Source: Desulfobulbaceae bacterium
Lineage (GTDB): Bacteria > Desulfobacterota > Desulfobulbia > Desulfobulbales > Desulfocapsaceae
Assembly: GCA_031256095.1 (NCBI GenBank)
Contig: JAIRRG010000194.1
Coordinates: 1 to 21,936, forward strand
DNA: 21,936 bases
Reading direction: 5' to 3'
This document shows, one piece after another, positions 1 to 7,348 of the stretch. The notes beneath the pieces were generated by a model, which did no database searches, was not told where the DNA came from, and saw only the letters and a list, made by a program, of their open reading frames with translations. Both the position numbers and the translations under genes were made by a program. Every line of letters begins with the position of its first letter. Within the stretch, counting starts at the first letter, position 1.

Positions 1-873
1 ATAGATTGGTTCGATCGCCTGTGGAATGACCGTGGTCACACCGTGCATGGCAGCGCCCAACTGGCGCAAAACGAAAAAACTCTTGGCCTTGATTACAAAA
101 TCCCGGTTGGCAACCCGGACAACAACCAGTACGCCATCTCCACCGCTTATACCGACCAAACTTGGGACAATACCAGCACCCAGCAGGAAAGCCTGGCCAT
201 TGGCCGCGACCACGGCGGCAAATCTTTTCGCTATGGCGAGTCGCTGGAGCTCCGCCATGAGCGTTATTCGGTTGGTGTCACCAATGGTGAAAAGCTTCTT
301 CTGATACCGGGTATCACCGGCACCTGGATCGATGCTGACAATCTCTTGCAACCAACGAAAGGCGCGCAGATCACGGCCAACGCCAGCGGCGCCTGGGATG
401 GCCTGGTCTCCGACTCCAGTTTTCTCAAACTGAGCGGCGGCGCCAAGGTGATCATGTCGCCGCTGCCGACTATCCGCTTGATTGGCCGCGCCGCCGGTGG
501 CGTCATCTTTGCCGGTTCCATCAATGACCTGCCACCGTCTCTGCGTTTCTATGCCGGTGGCGATAATAGTATCCGGGGCTATGGATACAAGGCGCTGGGG
601 CCGAAGGACGCCAGCGGCACGGTGGTTGGCGGACGTTATCTCTTGGAAGGCAGCGCCGAGGTGGAAAAGCTGATTGGCCGCTATTGGGGCGTCGCCGCTT
701 TTTGGGACGTGGGCAACGCCATGAATGATTTTTCCACGCAGTTGAAACAAGGTGTCGGCTTGGGTCTGCGCCTGCGTTTGCCCTTCGGTCAGGTGCGGCT
801 TGATGTCGCCAGCGCCATTCAAGAAAACGGCTACCCTTTGCGGCTTCATTTGTCAGTAGGGTCTGACCTATGA
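1..873 (+). CDS. tamA: TamA (Omp85 family) outer-membrane assembly protein, 3' part
   Basis: The reading frame is open from base 1, so the gene begins upstream of the window. About 290 C-terminal residues are visible. These correspond to the 16-stranded beta-barrel of an Omp85-family protein; the POTRA domains lie outside. Visible hallmarks are alternating amphipathic strands, the Omp85 loop-6 motif (GGDNSIRGYGY, about 555-590) and a typical barrel end (LRLHLSVGSDL). TamA works with inner-membrane TamB in inserting or transporting outer-membrane components. The identification as TamA rather than BamA rests on the tamB gene that follows with a 4-base ATGA overlap (870-873), the classical tamA-tamB arrangement. 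No anomaly is seen in the visible part. Confidence 0.88.
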   Translation: MDWFDRLWNDRGHTVHGSAQLAQNEKTLGLDYKIPVGNPDNNQYAISTAYTDQTWDNTSTQQESLAIGRDHGGKSFRYGESLELRHERYSVGVTNGEKLLLIPGITGTWIDADNLLQPTKGAQITANASGAWDGLVSDSSFLKLSGGAKVIMSPLPTIRLIGRAAGGVIFAGSINDLPPSLRFYAGGDNSIRGYGYKALGPKDASGTVVGGRYLLEGSAEVEKLIGRYWGVAAFWDVGNAMNDFSTQLKQGVGLGLRLRLPFGQVRLDVASAIQENGYPLRLHLSVGSDL

Positions 874-3800
874 AACGCTTCGGCAAGATCGTGCTCAGGC
901 TGTTTTTGTTCGTGGTCATCGCCATTGTGGCGATGGCTGGCGCCACCGGCGTTTTGTTGGCCAGCCCCAAGGGCTTGCCGTGGCTGGTGGCGGCAGTGGC
1001 AAAGCTGGTGCCGGGTTTCACGACGCGACAAGTGTCAGGACGCTTTTTCTCTTCCTGGTCGCTTTTGGATATTTCCTATCAAAATAAAGATTTTTCTGTC
1101 GCCGTAGACAATCTGCGCCTGCGCTGGCATGGCAAGGAATTGTCGCGCGGCTTGCTGGCCATTGACGAACTGGCTGTCACCGGCATCCGCCTGGAACTGC
1201 CCGCCGGAGCGCAGGATACGGGCAGGTCGCCAAGCCGGAAGGAAACCTCAGACAAAACATCCGAACTCGCCATCCCATCCTGGTTGCGGCTGCGTCTCGA
1301 CAAACTGACCATCACCGACGCCCAATTTACCAGCGCTGGCTGCCAAGTGTTGGCGTTGGAAAATGTCAGTGGCAGCGGCGAAATCGGCAGCGGAAGCATC
1401 AGTCTCAAAGATTGGCATTTGGCTGGGCAAGCGACGACAGGCGCATCCGCCGGCCAGCTTGGCACGACGGAAGCCATTCGCTTCGCCCTGAATCTGGATG
1501 GTTCCGTAGGCGGTTCCATAGGCAGCCCTGAGCAAGCCACCACCCAGCCCGGCGCAAGCATCGCCGTCAGCAGTCAGATCAACCTGTGGCCTGGGCGAGG
1601 ATTTGCGCCCGTGACCGGCGTTCTGACCGCCCACGGCACGCTGGCCAAACCGGAGCTTGTCCTGCAACTGAGCGCGCCAGCACCGCTGACCATGACGGCT
1701 GGCGGCGAGCGCGCCGACAACCACTGGCGCTGGCACGGCGAGCTGTCCGGCCAGGCAATCAGCCTGACCGCCATCAGTGCCTCTTTGCGACCGGCGCAAA
1801 TCAGCCTCGTGGCGAAGGCCTCCGGTCTTGACGCCCAGTATGAGGCAACGGCCACGGGCACGGCCACTGTGCCTGGCAAGGGTAATGGCCGTTTGGCGCT
1901 GGCGCTGGCTGGCGACGCCAGCCAGTTGACGCTGCAAGAATGCCGTATCGACGGCGCCTTTGGCATCCTCAGAGCCAAGGGCGGCGTGGCCTGGACAAAT
2001 GGCTTGGCCTGGCGGGGCGAGATTGAGACCAATCGTTTCAACCCAGCCTTTTTCGCCCCCGATTATACCGGCGCCCTCAATACAGCCCTAAGCACTTCAG
2101 GCACTGTCGCTGACAATTCCCGTGTTGGCAGCTTGAGTATCGATAAATTGTCCGGCCAGCTGCGCGGTTACCCGGTAAGCGGCGGCGGCGGCCTGCATTT
2201 TACTGACGACAGCTTGAGTATTGAATCGCTTTGGCTACAGAGCGGTAAGGCGCGACTGGATGTGGCCGGGAATATCGCCGAACAGATTGACATCACCGCC
2301 GATATTGCCATTCCCAATCTCAGCGAGGTGCTGGCGGCGGCGAGCGGCAGCCTGGAGGCGAAGGCGGCGATGACGGGCGTGCTGGCGGCGCCGCGCCTTG
2401 AGGCACGGCTCAAAGGACGCGGCTTGTCATTTGGCGGGCCATTTGGCGGGCAAACAGACAGGCACTCCGGCCTCGGCCTAGGCCTTGTCAACGCCGATTT
2501 CACCGGCGTCTGGACCAAGGAAAAGCCCGCCGACAGTAGCTTTTCCGGCCATCTCCAGGCCGAGCACCTAAGCAAAAACAACCAAGCGCTGGCCGATTCC
2601 CTGAAGCTGTCGCTGGATGGCTCGCTGGCCAAGCACCAGGCCGGATTGTCTGTAAACGGGCCTTTGGGCGAGGCCGCTCTCCATCTTGCCGGCGGCATCA
2701 AAGAAAAAAGTTGGCAAGGCGCTATTGATTCGGTGACGCTGACCAGCGCTCATACTGGCCGCTGGCGGCAAAATGGCACGGCGCCGCTGGCCTTGGCGGC
2801 GGATAAAGGCGAATTGACCGGCCTTTCCCTCAGCGGCGGCGAGGGGAGTTTCCGCCTGGCGGGCGGCTTCACCGGCAAGGGCGCGGAACGGCTTTGGCGT
2901 TTTGGCATCAGCGACGGCAAGCTGCCGCTGTCACTGATGCCAAAGGTGGACGGCAAACCGGCCACCGGATCAGTCACCTTTGCCCTCAACGCCGAAGGAA
3001 CTGGCGCGCGGCTGACCGCTGGTCAGTTGTCCGCCCGCACCAACCAGGCCGATGTGCCGGGTATCCCGGTTGTGCCGGGATTGCATCGCTTTCACCTTGA
3101 GGAAACCGGCCTTGACGCCGAGCTGAAGGGCGGCACCCTTGCCCTCGACATGAAAAGCCGCTTCAACAATGATAACGCTTTCTTAACCAACCTGGCGTTG
3201 ACGGCGCCAAACGGGGTGTTCGACCTGGGCAATCTTCTCGCCTTGAGTCAGGCCCCTCTTGCCGGCACCCTGCGCCTGAACCTGGGCAACATAAATTTCG
3301 TCGCGCCACTCAGCCACTACACGGTGATTCCGTCCGGGCCGGCGGCCGGTAATTTCGCCGTCAGCGGCACCCCCCTCGATCCGCGTCTAACCGGCAAGGT
3401 GACGATGCCAGATGACGGTCATGTGGAAATCACCAGCTCTGGTATGGACATCAAGGATGTGGCGATCGACGCCGTTATCAGCGCCGATGTCGCTGGCCTG
3501 CTCGGCGCCCACCCGCCAAACGGACAGGGGCGGGCGGGCGGTGGGGATGGTCTGATCCTCGATTTGACCGTGCATGGCTCTTCCGGCCCAGGCCGCGCCA
3601 CCGCTGTCGGCGTTCTCAAATTTCCGCTTGCTGGACCTTTTTCCGGTGATTTTTCCATGACCGGTAACGACTTTGAAATTTTCCACCGCCCAGAATACCA
3701 CATCCGCGGCAATCCTGAGGTCCGGATGTTCTTTGACCGCCACCATGGCAAGCTGAGCGGCACAATCCCGGTCACCTGGGCCGAGATCGCGCCAGAACAC

Positions 3801-4586
3801 TTCCAGAGCAGCGTTTCCGCCAGTGACGACCTGATCATCGCTGATGGCGAAGAAGACTCCGGCTGGCTTTTCCTGACTGATTTACACATTCTCCTGAGTG
3901 ACCAAGTGCATTTCACCGGCTATGGCCTGACTGGTCTTCTCCACGGTGATTTGACTATAAAGACCAATGAATCCGGCCACTTCATGGGACAGGGATCGCT
4001 GCAACTGGCCGATGGCGGCTTCATCATCTACGGGCGGCGGCTACAAATTGAGCGCGGGCGGCTGTCGTTTGCCGGTGGCGCCATCGACGACCCGCTGATC
4101 GACGCCCGAGCCCAGAAACAGGTTCTGACTACCGGCAGCGGCGTCCACGAAATTACCGTCGGCGTCGATGTCAGCGGCAGCGCCCATGAGCCGGAGTTTC
4201 AGCTATTTTCCAGCGAGCCGCTCGGCGACCGGGAAATCCTCACCTATTTACTTAGCGGCACCTCGGCCTCGAAAAACGCGCCGGATGAAAGCCTGATTTC
4301 GTCGGCCGCCAAGGCCTTGGGCCTCGACGACCAGGCCAATTTGCTGGGCGGCATGGGGCTGTTCGATGAGGTGTCACTCGAACGCAATGAAACCGACAAT
4401 TCCATGTCGCTCCTGGTCGGCAAACGCCTGACTGACGACCTGTTCATTGGCTATGATCAGAATTTTGTCGGTGAAGGCGGCGGAGCTTTTAAAATCCGTT
4501 ATAATCTCGGGCATGGTTTTACGACCGAGACCAGCAGTTCTGGCAGCGTTTCCAGTGCTGATCTGTTTTATTCCTTTGAAAAGTAG
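870..4586 (+). CDS. tamB: TamB, translocation and assembly module inner-membrane subunit
   Basis: This 1238-residue protein has one N-terminal hydrophobic anchor (about residues 8-32), followed by a very long periplasmic region of repeating amphipathic beta-strands rich in Gly, Ala, Ser and Leu. This is the beta-taco/AsmA-like architecture of TamB. The C-terminal part (about residues 900-1238) carries the conserved TamB (DUF490) domain with the typical ending LFYSFEK. The length is close to that of E. coli TamB (about 1260). The family bridges the inner and outer membrane and is implicated in phospholipid transport and outer-membrane protein assembly. The start overlaps the tamA stop (ATGA), so translational coupling is likely. 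A short in-gene tandem ATTTGGCGGGC near 2430-2452 encodes GGPFGG and looks incidental. Confidence 0.92.
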   Translation: MKRFGKIVLRLFLFVVIAIVAMAGATGVLLASPKGLPWLVAAVAKLVPGFTTRQVSGRFFSSWSLLDISYQNKDFSVAVDNLRLRWHGKELSRGLLAIDELAVTGIRLELPAGAQDTGRSPSRKETSDKTSELAIPSWLRLRLDKLTITDAQFTSAGCQVLALENVSGSGEIGSGSISLKDWHLAGQATTGASAGQLGTTEAIRFALNLDGSVGGSIGSPEQATTQPGASIAVSSQINLWPGRGFAPVTGVLTAHGTLAKPELVLQLSAPAPLTMTAGGERADNHWRWHGELSGQAISLTAISASLRPAQISLVAKASGLDAQYEATATGTATVPGKGNGRLALALAGDASQLTLQECRIDGAFGILRAKGGVAWTNGLAWRGEIETNRFNPAFFAPDYTGALNTALSTSGTVADNSRVGSLSIDKLSGQLRGYPVSGGGGLHFTDDSLSIESLWLQSGKARLDVAGNIAEQIDITADIAIPNLSEVLAAASGSLEAKAAMTGVLAAPRLEARLKGRGLSFGGPFGGQTDRHSGLGLGLVNADFTGVWTKEKPADSSFSGHLQAEHLSKNNQALADSLKLSLDGSLAKHQAGLSVNGPLGEAALHLAGGIKEKSWQGAIDSVTLTSAHTGRWRQNGTAPLALAADKGELTGLSLSGGEGSFRLAGGFTGKGAERLWRFGISDGKLPLSLMPKVDGKPATGSVTFALNAEGTGARLTAGQLSARTNQADVPGIPVVPGLHRFHLEETGLDAELKGGTLALDMKSRFNNDNAFLTNLALTAPNGVFDLGNLLALSQAPLAGTLRLNLGNINFVAPLSHYTVIPSGPAAGNFAVSGTPLDPRLTGKVTMPDDGHVEITSSGMDIKDVAIDAVISADVAGLLGAHPPNGQGRAGGGDGLILDLTVHGSSGPGRATAVGVLKFPLAGPFSGDFSMTGNDFEIFHRPEYHIRGNPEVRMFFDRHHGKLSGTIPVTWAEIAPEHFQSSVSASDDLIIADGEEDSGWLFLTDLHILLSDQVHFTGYGLTGLLHGDLTIKTNESGHFMGQGSLQLADGGFIIYGRRLQIERGRLSFAGGAIDDPLIDARAQKQVLTTGSGVHEITVGVDVSGSAHEPEFQLFSSEPLGDREILTYLLSGTSASKNAPDESLISSAAKALGLDDQANLLGGMGLFDEVSLERNETDNSMSLLVGKRLTDDLFIGYDQNFVGEGGGAFKIRYNLGHGFTTETSSSGSVSSADLFYSFEK

Positions 4587-4636
4587 GCAGGCGGCGGCTT
4601 GTGCCGCAGTTCTTCTCGTCTCTTTTTTTATGAGCC

Positions 4637-6049
4637 ATGGCGAAAACAAAACATGACGGCACGGCGGCGGAAGCCCAAGCCGCACCGGGGCAAACCCCAG
4701 CCGTGCTGATAGTCGATGACGACAAGACCCACCGCTTCACCCTTAAATCCTTGATCGGGCAGTGGGGCTGGCGCTGTGTCGAGGCCGACGATGGCGATAC
4801 GGCGGTGGCGGCGGTGGAAAAACACCGCTACGCCGCGGTGTTGATGGATATCCGCATGGCCCGCCTCGACGGCCGCGCCGCCTTTGCCCGCATCCATGCC
4901 CTGCGCCCGGAACTGCCGGTGCTGCTGATGACCGCCTATTCCACCGTCGACGACGCGGTGGCCATGATGAAAGAGGGCGTCTTTGATTATCTGACCAAGC
5001 CACTCGATTTCGACCGCTTGCGCCTGGCCTTGACCAGGGCCTGCACTCTGAGCACGGGAAACGGCGCCGGGGAAAAAGAAGAAAAATCGGGCGATAATGC
5101 CACCTGCCATGGCATCATCGGCGAATCGCCGGCGATAAACGATCTCTTGGAAATGATTGCCCGCGTCGCCCCAACCGAGGCGACGGTGTTGATTCACGGC
5201 GAATCCGGCACTGGCAAGGAGCTGATCGCCGACGCCCTGCACCTGGGCAGCCCGCGCGCCAAGGGGCCTCTCGTCAAAGTCAACTGCGCGGCCTTGGCGG
5301 AAACGCTGCTCGAATCGGAGCTTTTCGGCCATGAAAAAGGCGCCTTCACGGGCGCCGACCGCCAACGCGACGGCAAATTCATGCAGGCAAGCGGCGGCAC
5401 GCTTTTCCTTGATGAAATCGGCGAGACCAGCCCGGCGATGCAGGTGAAACTGCTGCGCGCTCTGCAACAGCGTGAGATCCAGCGGGTCGGCGGTGAGGCG
5501 ACGATACGGGTTGATGTCCGGGTCATCGCCGCCAGCAACCGTGACCTCGAACGCGAGGCGCATAATGGCAATTTTCGCGAAGATTTGTATTACCGTCTAA
5601 ATGTTGTGCAACTGGAAGCGCCGCCGCTGCGGGAGCGGGCCGGGGACATCCCGCTCCTGGTCAAACATTTCGTCGCCCAATTCGCGGCGAGAAATCACCG
5701 CGTCGTCGAAGAAATCAGCGACGAATGCCTGCGGCGGCTCGTCGTCTATCCATGGCCGGGCAATGTCCGCGAGCTGGAAAACGCCATTGAGCGCGGCGTT
5801 ATTTTGATGCAAGGGAATAATCTGACGGAAAAATCACTGCCGCTGACCATCCAGCGCTATCAGGCGGATGGCGAGGCCAGCGCCGACGCTTTACCACAGG
5901 GCGGAGACTTGCTGTCCGAGGCGGAGAGGCGCCTGATCCTGCAAACCCTGGCCGTCACCAATGGCAACAAGAGCGAGGCGGCCCGCCGCCTGGGCATCAC
6001 CCGCAAGACTCTGCACAACAAGCTGGAACGCTATGAGCAGGAGGAGTGA
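4637..6049 (+). CDS. NtrC/AtoC-type sigma-54-dependent response regulator
   Basis: The 470 residues contain three domains in order. The receiver domain (about 21-135) has acidic pocket D27/D28, phospho-acceptor D71 in MDIRM, T99 and K121. The AAA+ sigma-54 interaction domain (about 157-385) has Walker A GESGTGKE (188-195), the sigma-54 loop GAFTGA (235-240) and Walker B GGTLFLDEIGE (253-263). The Fis-type helix-turn-helix (about 430-466) includes SEAARRLGITRKTLHNKL. All key residues are present, so it should be a phosphorylation-controlled activator of -24/-12 promoters. No histidine kinase gene adjoins it. No convincing Shine-Dalgarno sequence precedes ATG 4637; the nearby ATG at 4630 is out of frame. 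It lies 50 nt after tamB and 39 nt before the nitroreductase gene. Targets cannot be read from the window. Confidence 0.93.
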   Translation: MAKTKHDGTAAEAQAAPGQTPAVLIVDDDKTHRFTLKSLIGQWGWRCVEADDGDTAVAAVEKHRYAAVLMDIRMARLDGRAAFARIHALRPELPVLLMTAYSTVDDAVAMMKEGVFDYLTKPLDFDRLRLALTRACTLSTGNGAGEKEEKSGDNATCHGIIGESPAINDLLEMIARVAPTEATVLIHGESGTGKELIADALHLGSPRAKGPLVKVNCAALAETLLESELFGHEKGAFTGADRQRDGKFMQASGGTLFLDEIGETSPAMQVKLLRALQQREIQRVGGEATIRVDVRVIAASNRDLEREAHNGNFREDLYYRLNVVQLEAPPLRERAGDIPLLVKHFVAQFAARNHRVVEEISDECLRRLVVYPWPGNVRELENAIERGVILMQGNNLTEKSLPLTIQRYQADGEASADALPQGGDLLSEAERRLILQTLAVTNGNKSEAARRLGITRKTLHNKLERYEQEE

Positions 6050-6088
6050 GATCGATTCGTTGTTGATAAAAGCAAACGGGAGGAAAAT

Positions 6089-6886
6089 ATGAAATTTCAC
6101 GACATTAGCTGTAGCCAGTGCGGCGCTTGCCTGAAAGAGTGCGGGCCGCTGCGCGAGGCCATTACCTCAACCGATAACGGCATCCGTATCGATCTTGATC
6201 TGTGCATAACCTGCGGCCACTGCGTCGCCGTCTGCCCGACCGACGAAATCGAGCATCCCCTGTCGCCGCGCCAGCCGTTGATGGATAAACCGCCGGCACC
6301 GGAAGCGGCGGCCATGTTTTTGCGCAGCCCGCGTTCAGTGCGTTGCTACAAAAACGAAGGGGCGCCGCGCGAAACTCTCTTGCGCTTGGTTGACATTGGC
6401 CGCTACCCGCAAACCGGGATCAACACCCAGGGAATCAGTTATCTGGTAGTCGATGGCCGGGAAAAGGTCGAGGCTTTGAACGCCCTGTTCTGCGAGACGG
6501 CCTTAAAGCTGATTCCTGAACATCCTGAATTAGCCAGGCTCAAAGAGGTGATTGAGCTGCAAAAGGCGCGCGGGGAAGAGCGTATCTTTCGCGGCGCGCC
6601 GCAGTTGATCATCGCCCTGGCTGACAAAGACCATCCTCGGCCCCGGGAAAACGCCCAGTTTTCCCTGACCTTTATCGCCCTGATGGCCCCGACCTTGGGC
6701 CTTGGCACCTGCTGGGCCGGATACTTCGAGAACCTGGCCGTTAACGACTCTTTCGCCGCTCCTTTCTGGAAATTTTTGCGTCTCGCTGAAAATATGCGTA
6801 TTCGCGGCGCGCTCATGGTGGGCGTGCCGGATGTCCACTTCCGGCGGCTGGTGGCCCGTAATCCGCTCAAGGTCGAGTGGCGGTAG
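6089..6886 (+). CDS. Nitroreductase-family flavoprotein with N-terminal 2[4Fe-4S] ferredoxin domain
   Basis: The 265-residue protein starts with two complete CxxCxxCxxxC motifs: C8, C11, C14, C18 and C39, C42, C45, C49 (followed by Pro). This is a bacterial ferredoxin module. From about residue 75 a nitroreductase (FMN-binding) domain follows: RSVRCYKNEGAPRE, the helix ending GRYPQTGINTQ, and the later LMAPTLGLGTCWAGYF segment. Such fusions are common in strict anaerobes. They are assumed to pass electrons from an iron-sulfur donor to FMN and then to an unknown acceptor; the substrate cannot be predicted. The start has a strong ribosome-binding site (GGGAGGA, about 6079-6085). The seleno-DsrE gene lies 60 nt downstream, so co-transcription is likely. 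Confidence 0.9.
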   Translation: MKFHDISCSQCGACLKECGPLREAITSTDNGIRIDLDLCITCGHCVAVCPTDEIEHPLSPRQPLMDKPPAPEAAAMFLRSPRSVRCYKNEGAPRETLLRLVDIGRYPQTGINTQGISYLVVDGREKVEALNALFCETALKLIPEHPELARLKEVIELQKARGEERIFRGAPQLIIALADKDHPRPRENAQFSLTFIALMAPTLGLGTCWAGYFENLAVNDSFAAPFWKFLRLAENMRIRGALMVGVPDVHFRRLVARNPLKVEWR

Positions 6887-6946
6887 TGAGGCGGCGGCCC
6901 CACGGCGGCAAGGACCGTTATCATCATTTAACAAAGGAGAAAAATT

Positions 6947-7264
6947 ATGAAAATCGCCTTCATGATTACCAGCGCCACACCGGAAACAGTGTGGAATGCC
7001 TTCCGCCTGGCCAACATTATGTTGGAAAACATGGATGATGTGACCATTTTCCTCAATGGCCCGTCGGTGCGCTACGCCGAGCTGGCCAGCGACCAGTTCC
7101 CTTTGAATGAGCTGGCGAAGATTTTTACGCTGTCGGAAGGCAGCCTCTTGGCCTGAGGGAAGCTCTTGGACCTTCACGGCGTGAAGGACGGCTACCATCA
7201 GCGAGGCACACAAAAAGAGTTGTACACCCTGATCCAGGAGAGCGACCGGCTGGTTTCGTTTTGA
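6947..7264 (+). CDS. DsrE-family small protein, predicted selenoprotein (UGA = Sec at residue 70)
   Basis: A start with strong ribosome-binding site AAAGGAG (6933-6939) opens a frame beginning MKIAFMITSATPETVWNAFR, typical of cytoplasmic DsrE/DsrF-like proteins. An in-frame TGA at 7154-7156 would end it at 69 residues. The same frame continues with GKLLDLHGVKDG and ends ESDRLVSF at TGA 7262-7264, exactly the C-terminal half expected of the family. Full length is 105 residues. TGA falls where homologues carry the first Cys of an LACGKC-like active-site motif, so the site reads LA-Sec-GKL; the second Cys is Leu. A SECIS-like hairpin follows at 7171-7187. DsrE proteins typically bind or transfer sulfur through this residue. 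The alternative, a nonsense mutation, is less likely given the Cys position, the hairpin and the intact downstream frame. Confidence 0.83.
7171..7187 (+). promoter_or_regulatory. Putative bacterial SECIS hairpin in the DsrE-like gene
   Basis: A perfect 7-bp stem, CCTTCAC (7171-7177) with GTGAAGG (7181-7187), encloses the loop GGC (7178-7180). The first loop G is 22 nt after the TGA at 7154-7156, inside the window usually required for bacterial SECIS elements (about 16-37 nt). A G among the first loop bases also matches the rule. Beyond an A-A mismatch, G7169 and C7189 can pair. The triloop is short, so this is the weaker of the two SECIS candidates here. Confidence 0.65.
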
Positions 7265-7291
7265 TCACGACGGACCGCCATGCGGCATGAT

Positions 7292-7321
7292 AAAAAGGAA
7301 GGCTTTTCAGCCTTCCTTTTT
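7292..7321. terminator. Bidirectional intrinsic terminator between seleno-DsrE gene and porin
   Basis: AAAAAGGAAGGC (7292-7303) and GCCTTCCTTTTT (7310-7321) form a 12-bp inverted repeat around the loop TTTTCA. With A-runs on one side and T-runs on the other, it works as an intrinsic terminator in both directions. It lies 28 nt after the stop codon at 7264 and on the other side is the end of the convergent porin gene (stop at 7349). Its position just beyond 7264 agrees with translation through the TGA at 7154. Confidence 0.87.
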
Positions 7322-7348
7322 ATTAATAAACTGGGATTTGTCAGTTGG

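Noticed and set aside
4594..4628. Terminator between tamB and the response regulator
   Set aside because: The stem GCGGC/GCCGC has only 5 bp, and the T-run is about 14 nt away, too far for an intrinsic terminator.
4628..5563. 311-codon minus-strand open frame opposite the response regulator
   Set aside because: Composition is that of an antisense shadow of a GC-rich gene; the plus strand encodes a complete NtrC-type protein.
7154..7156. TGA as a genuine stop or a nonsense mutation making a pseudogene of the DsrE-like gene
   Set aside because: The downstream frame is intact and family-like, the TGA sits at the active-site Cys, and a SECIS-like hairpin follows at the right distance. A random nonsense change would rarely combine these.
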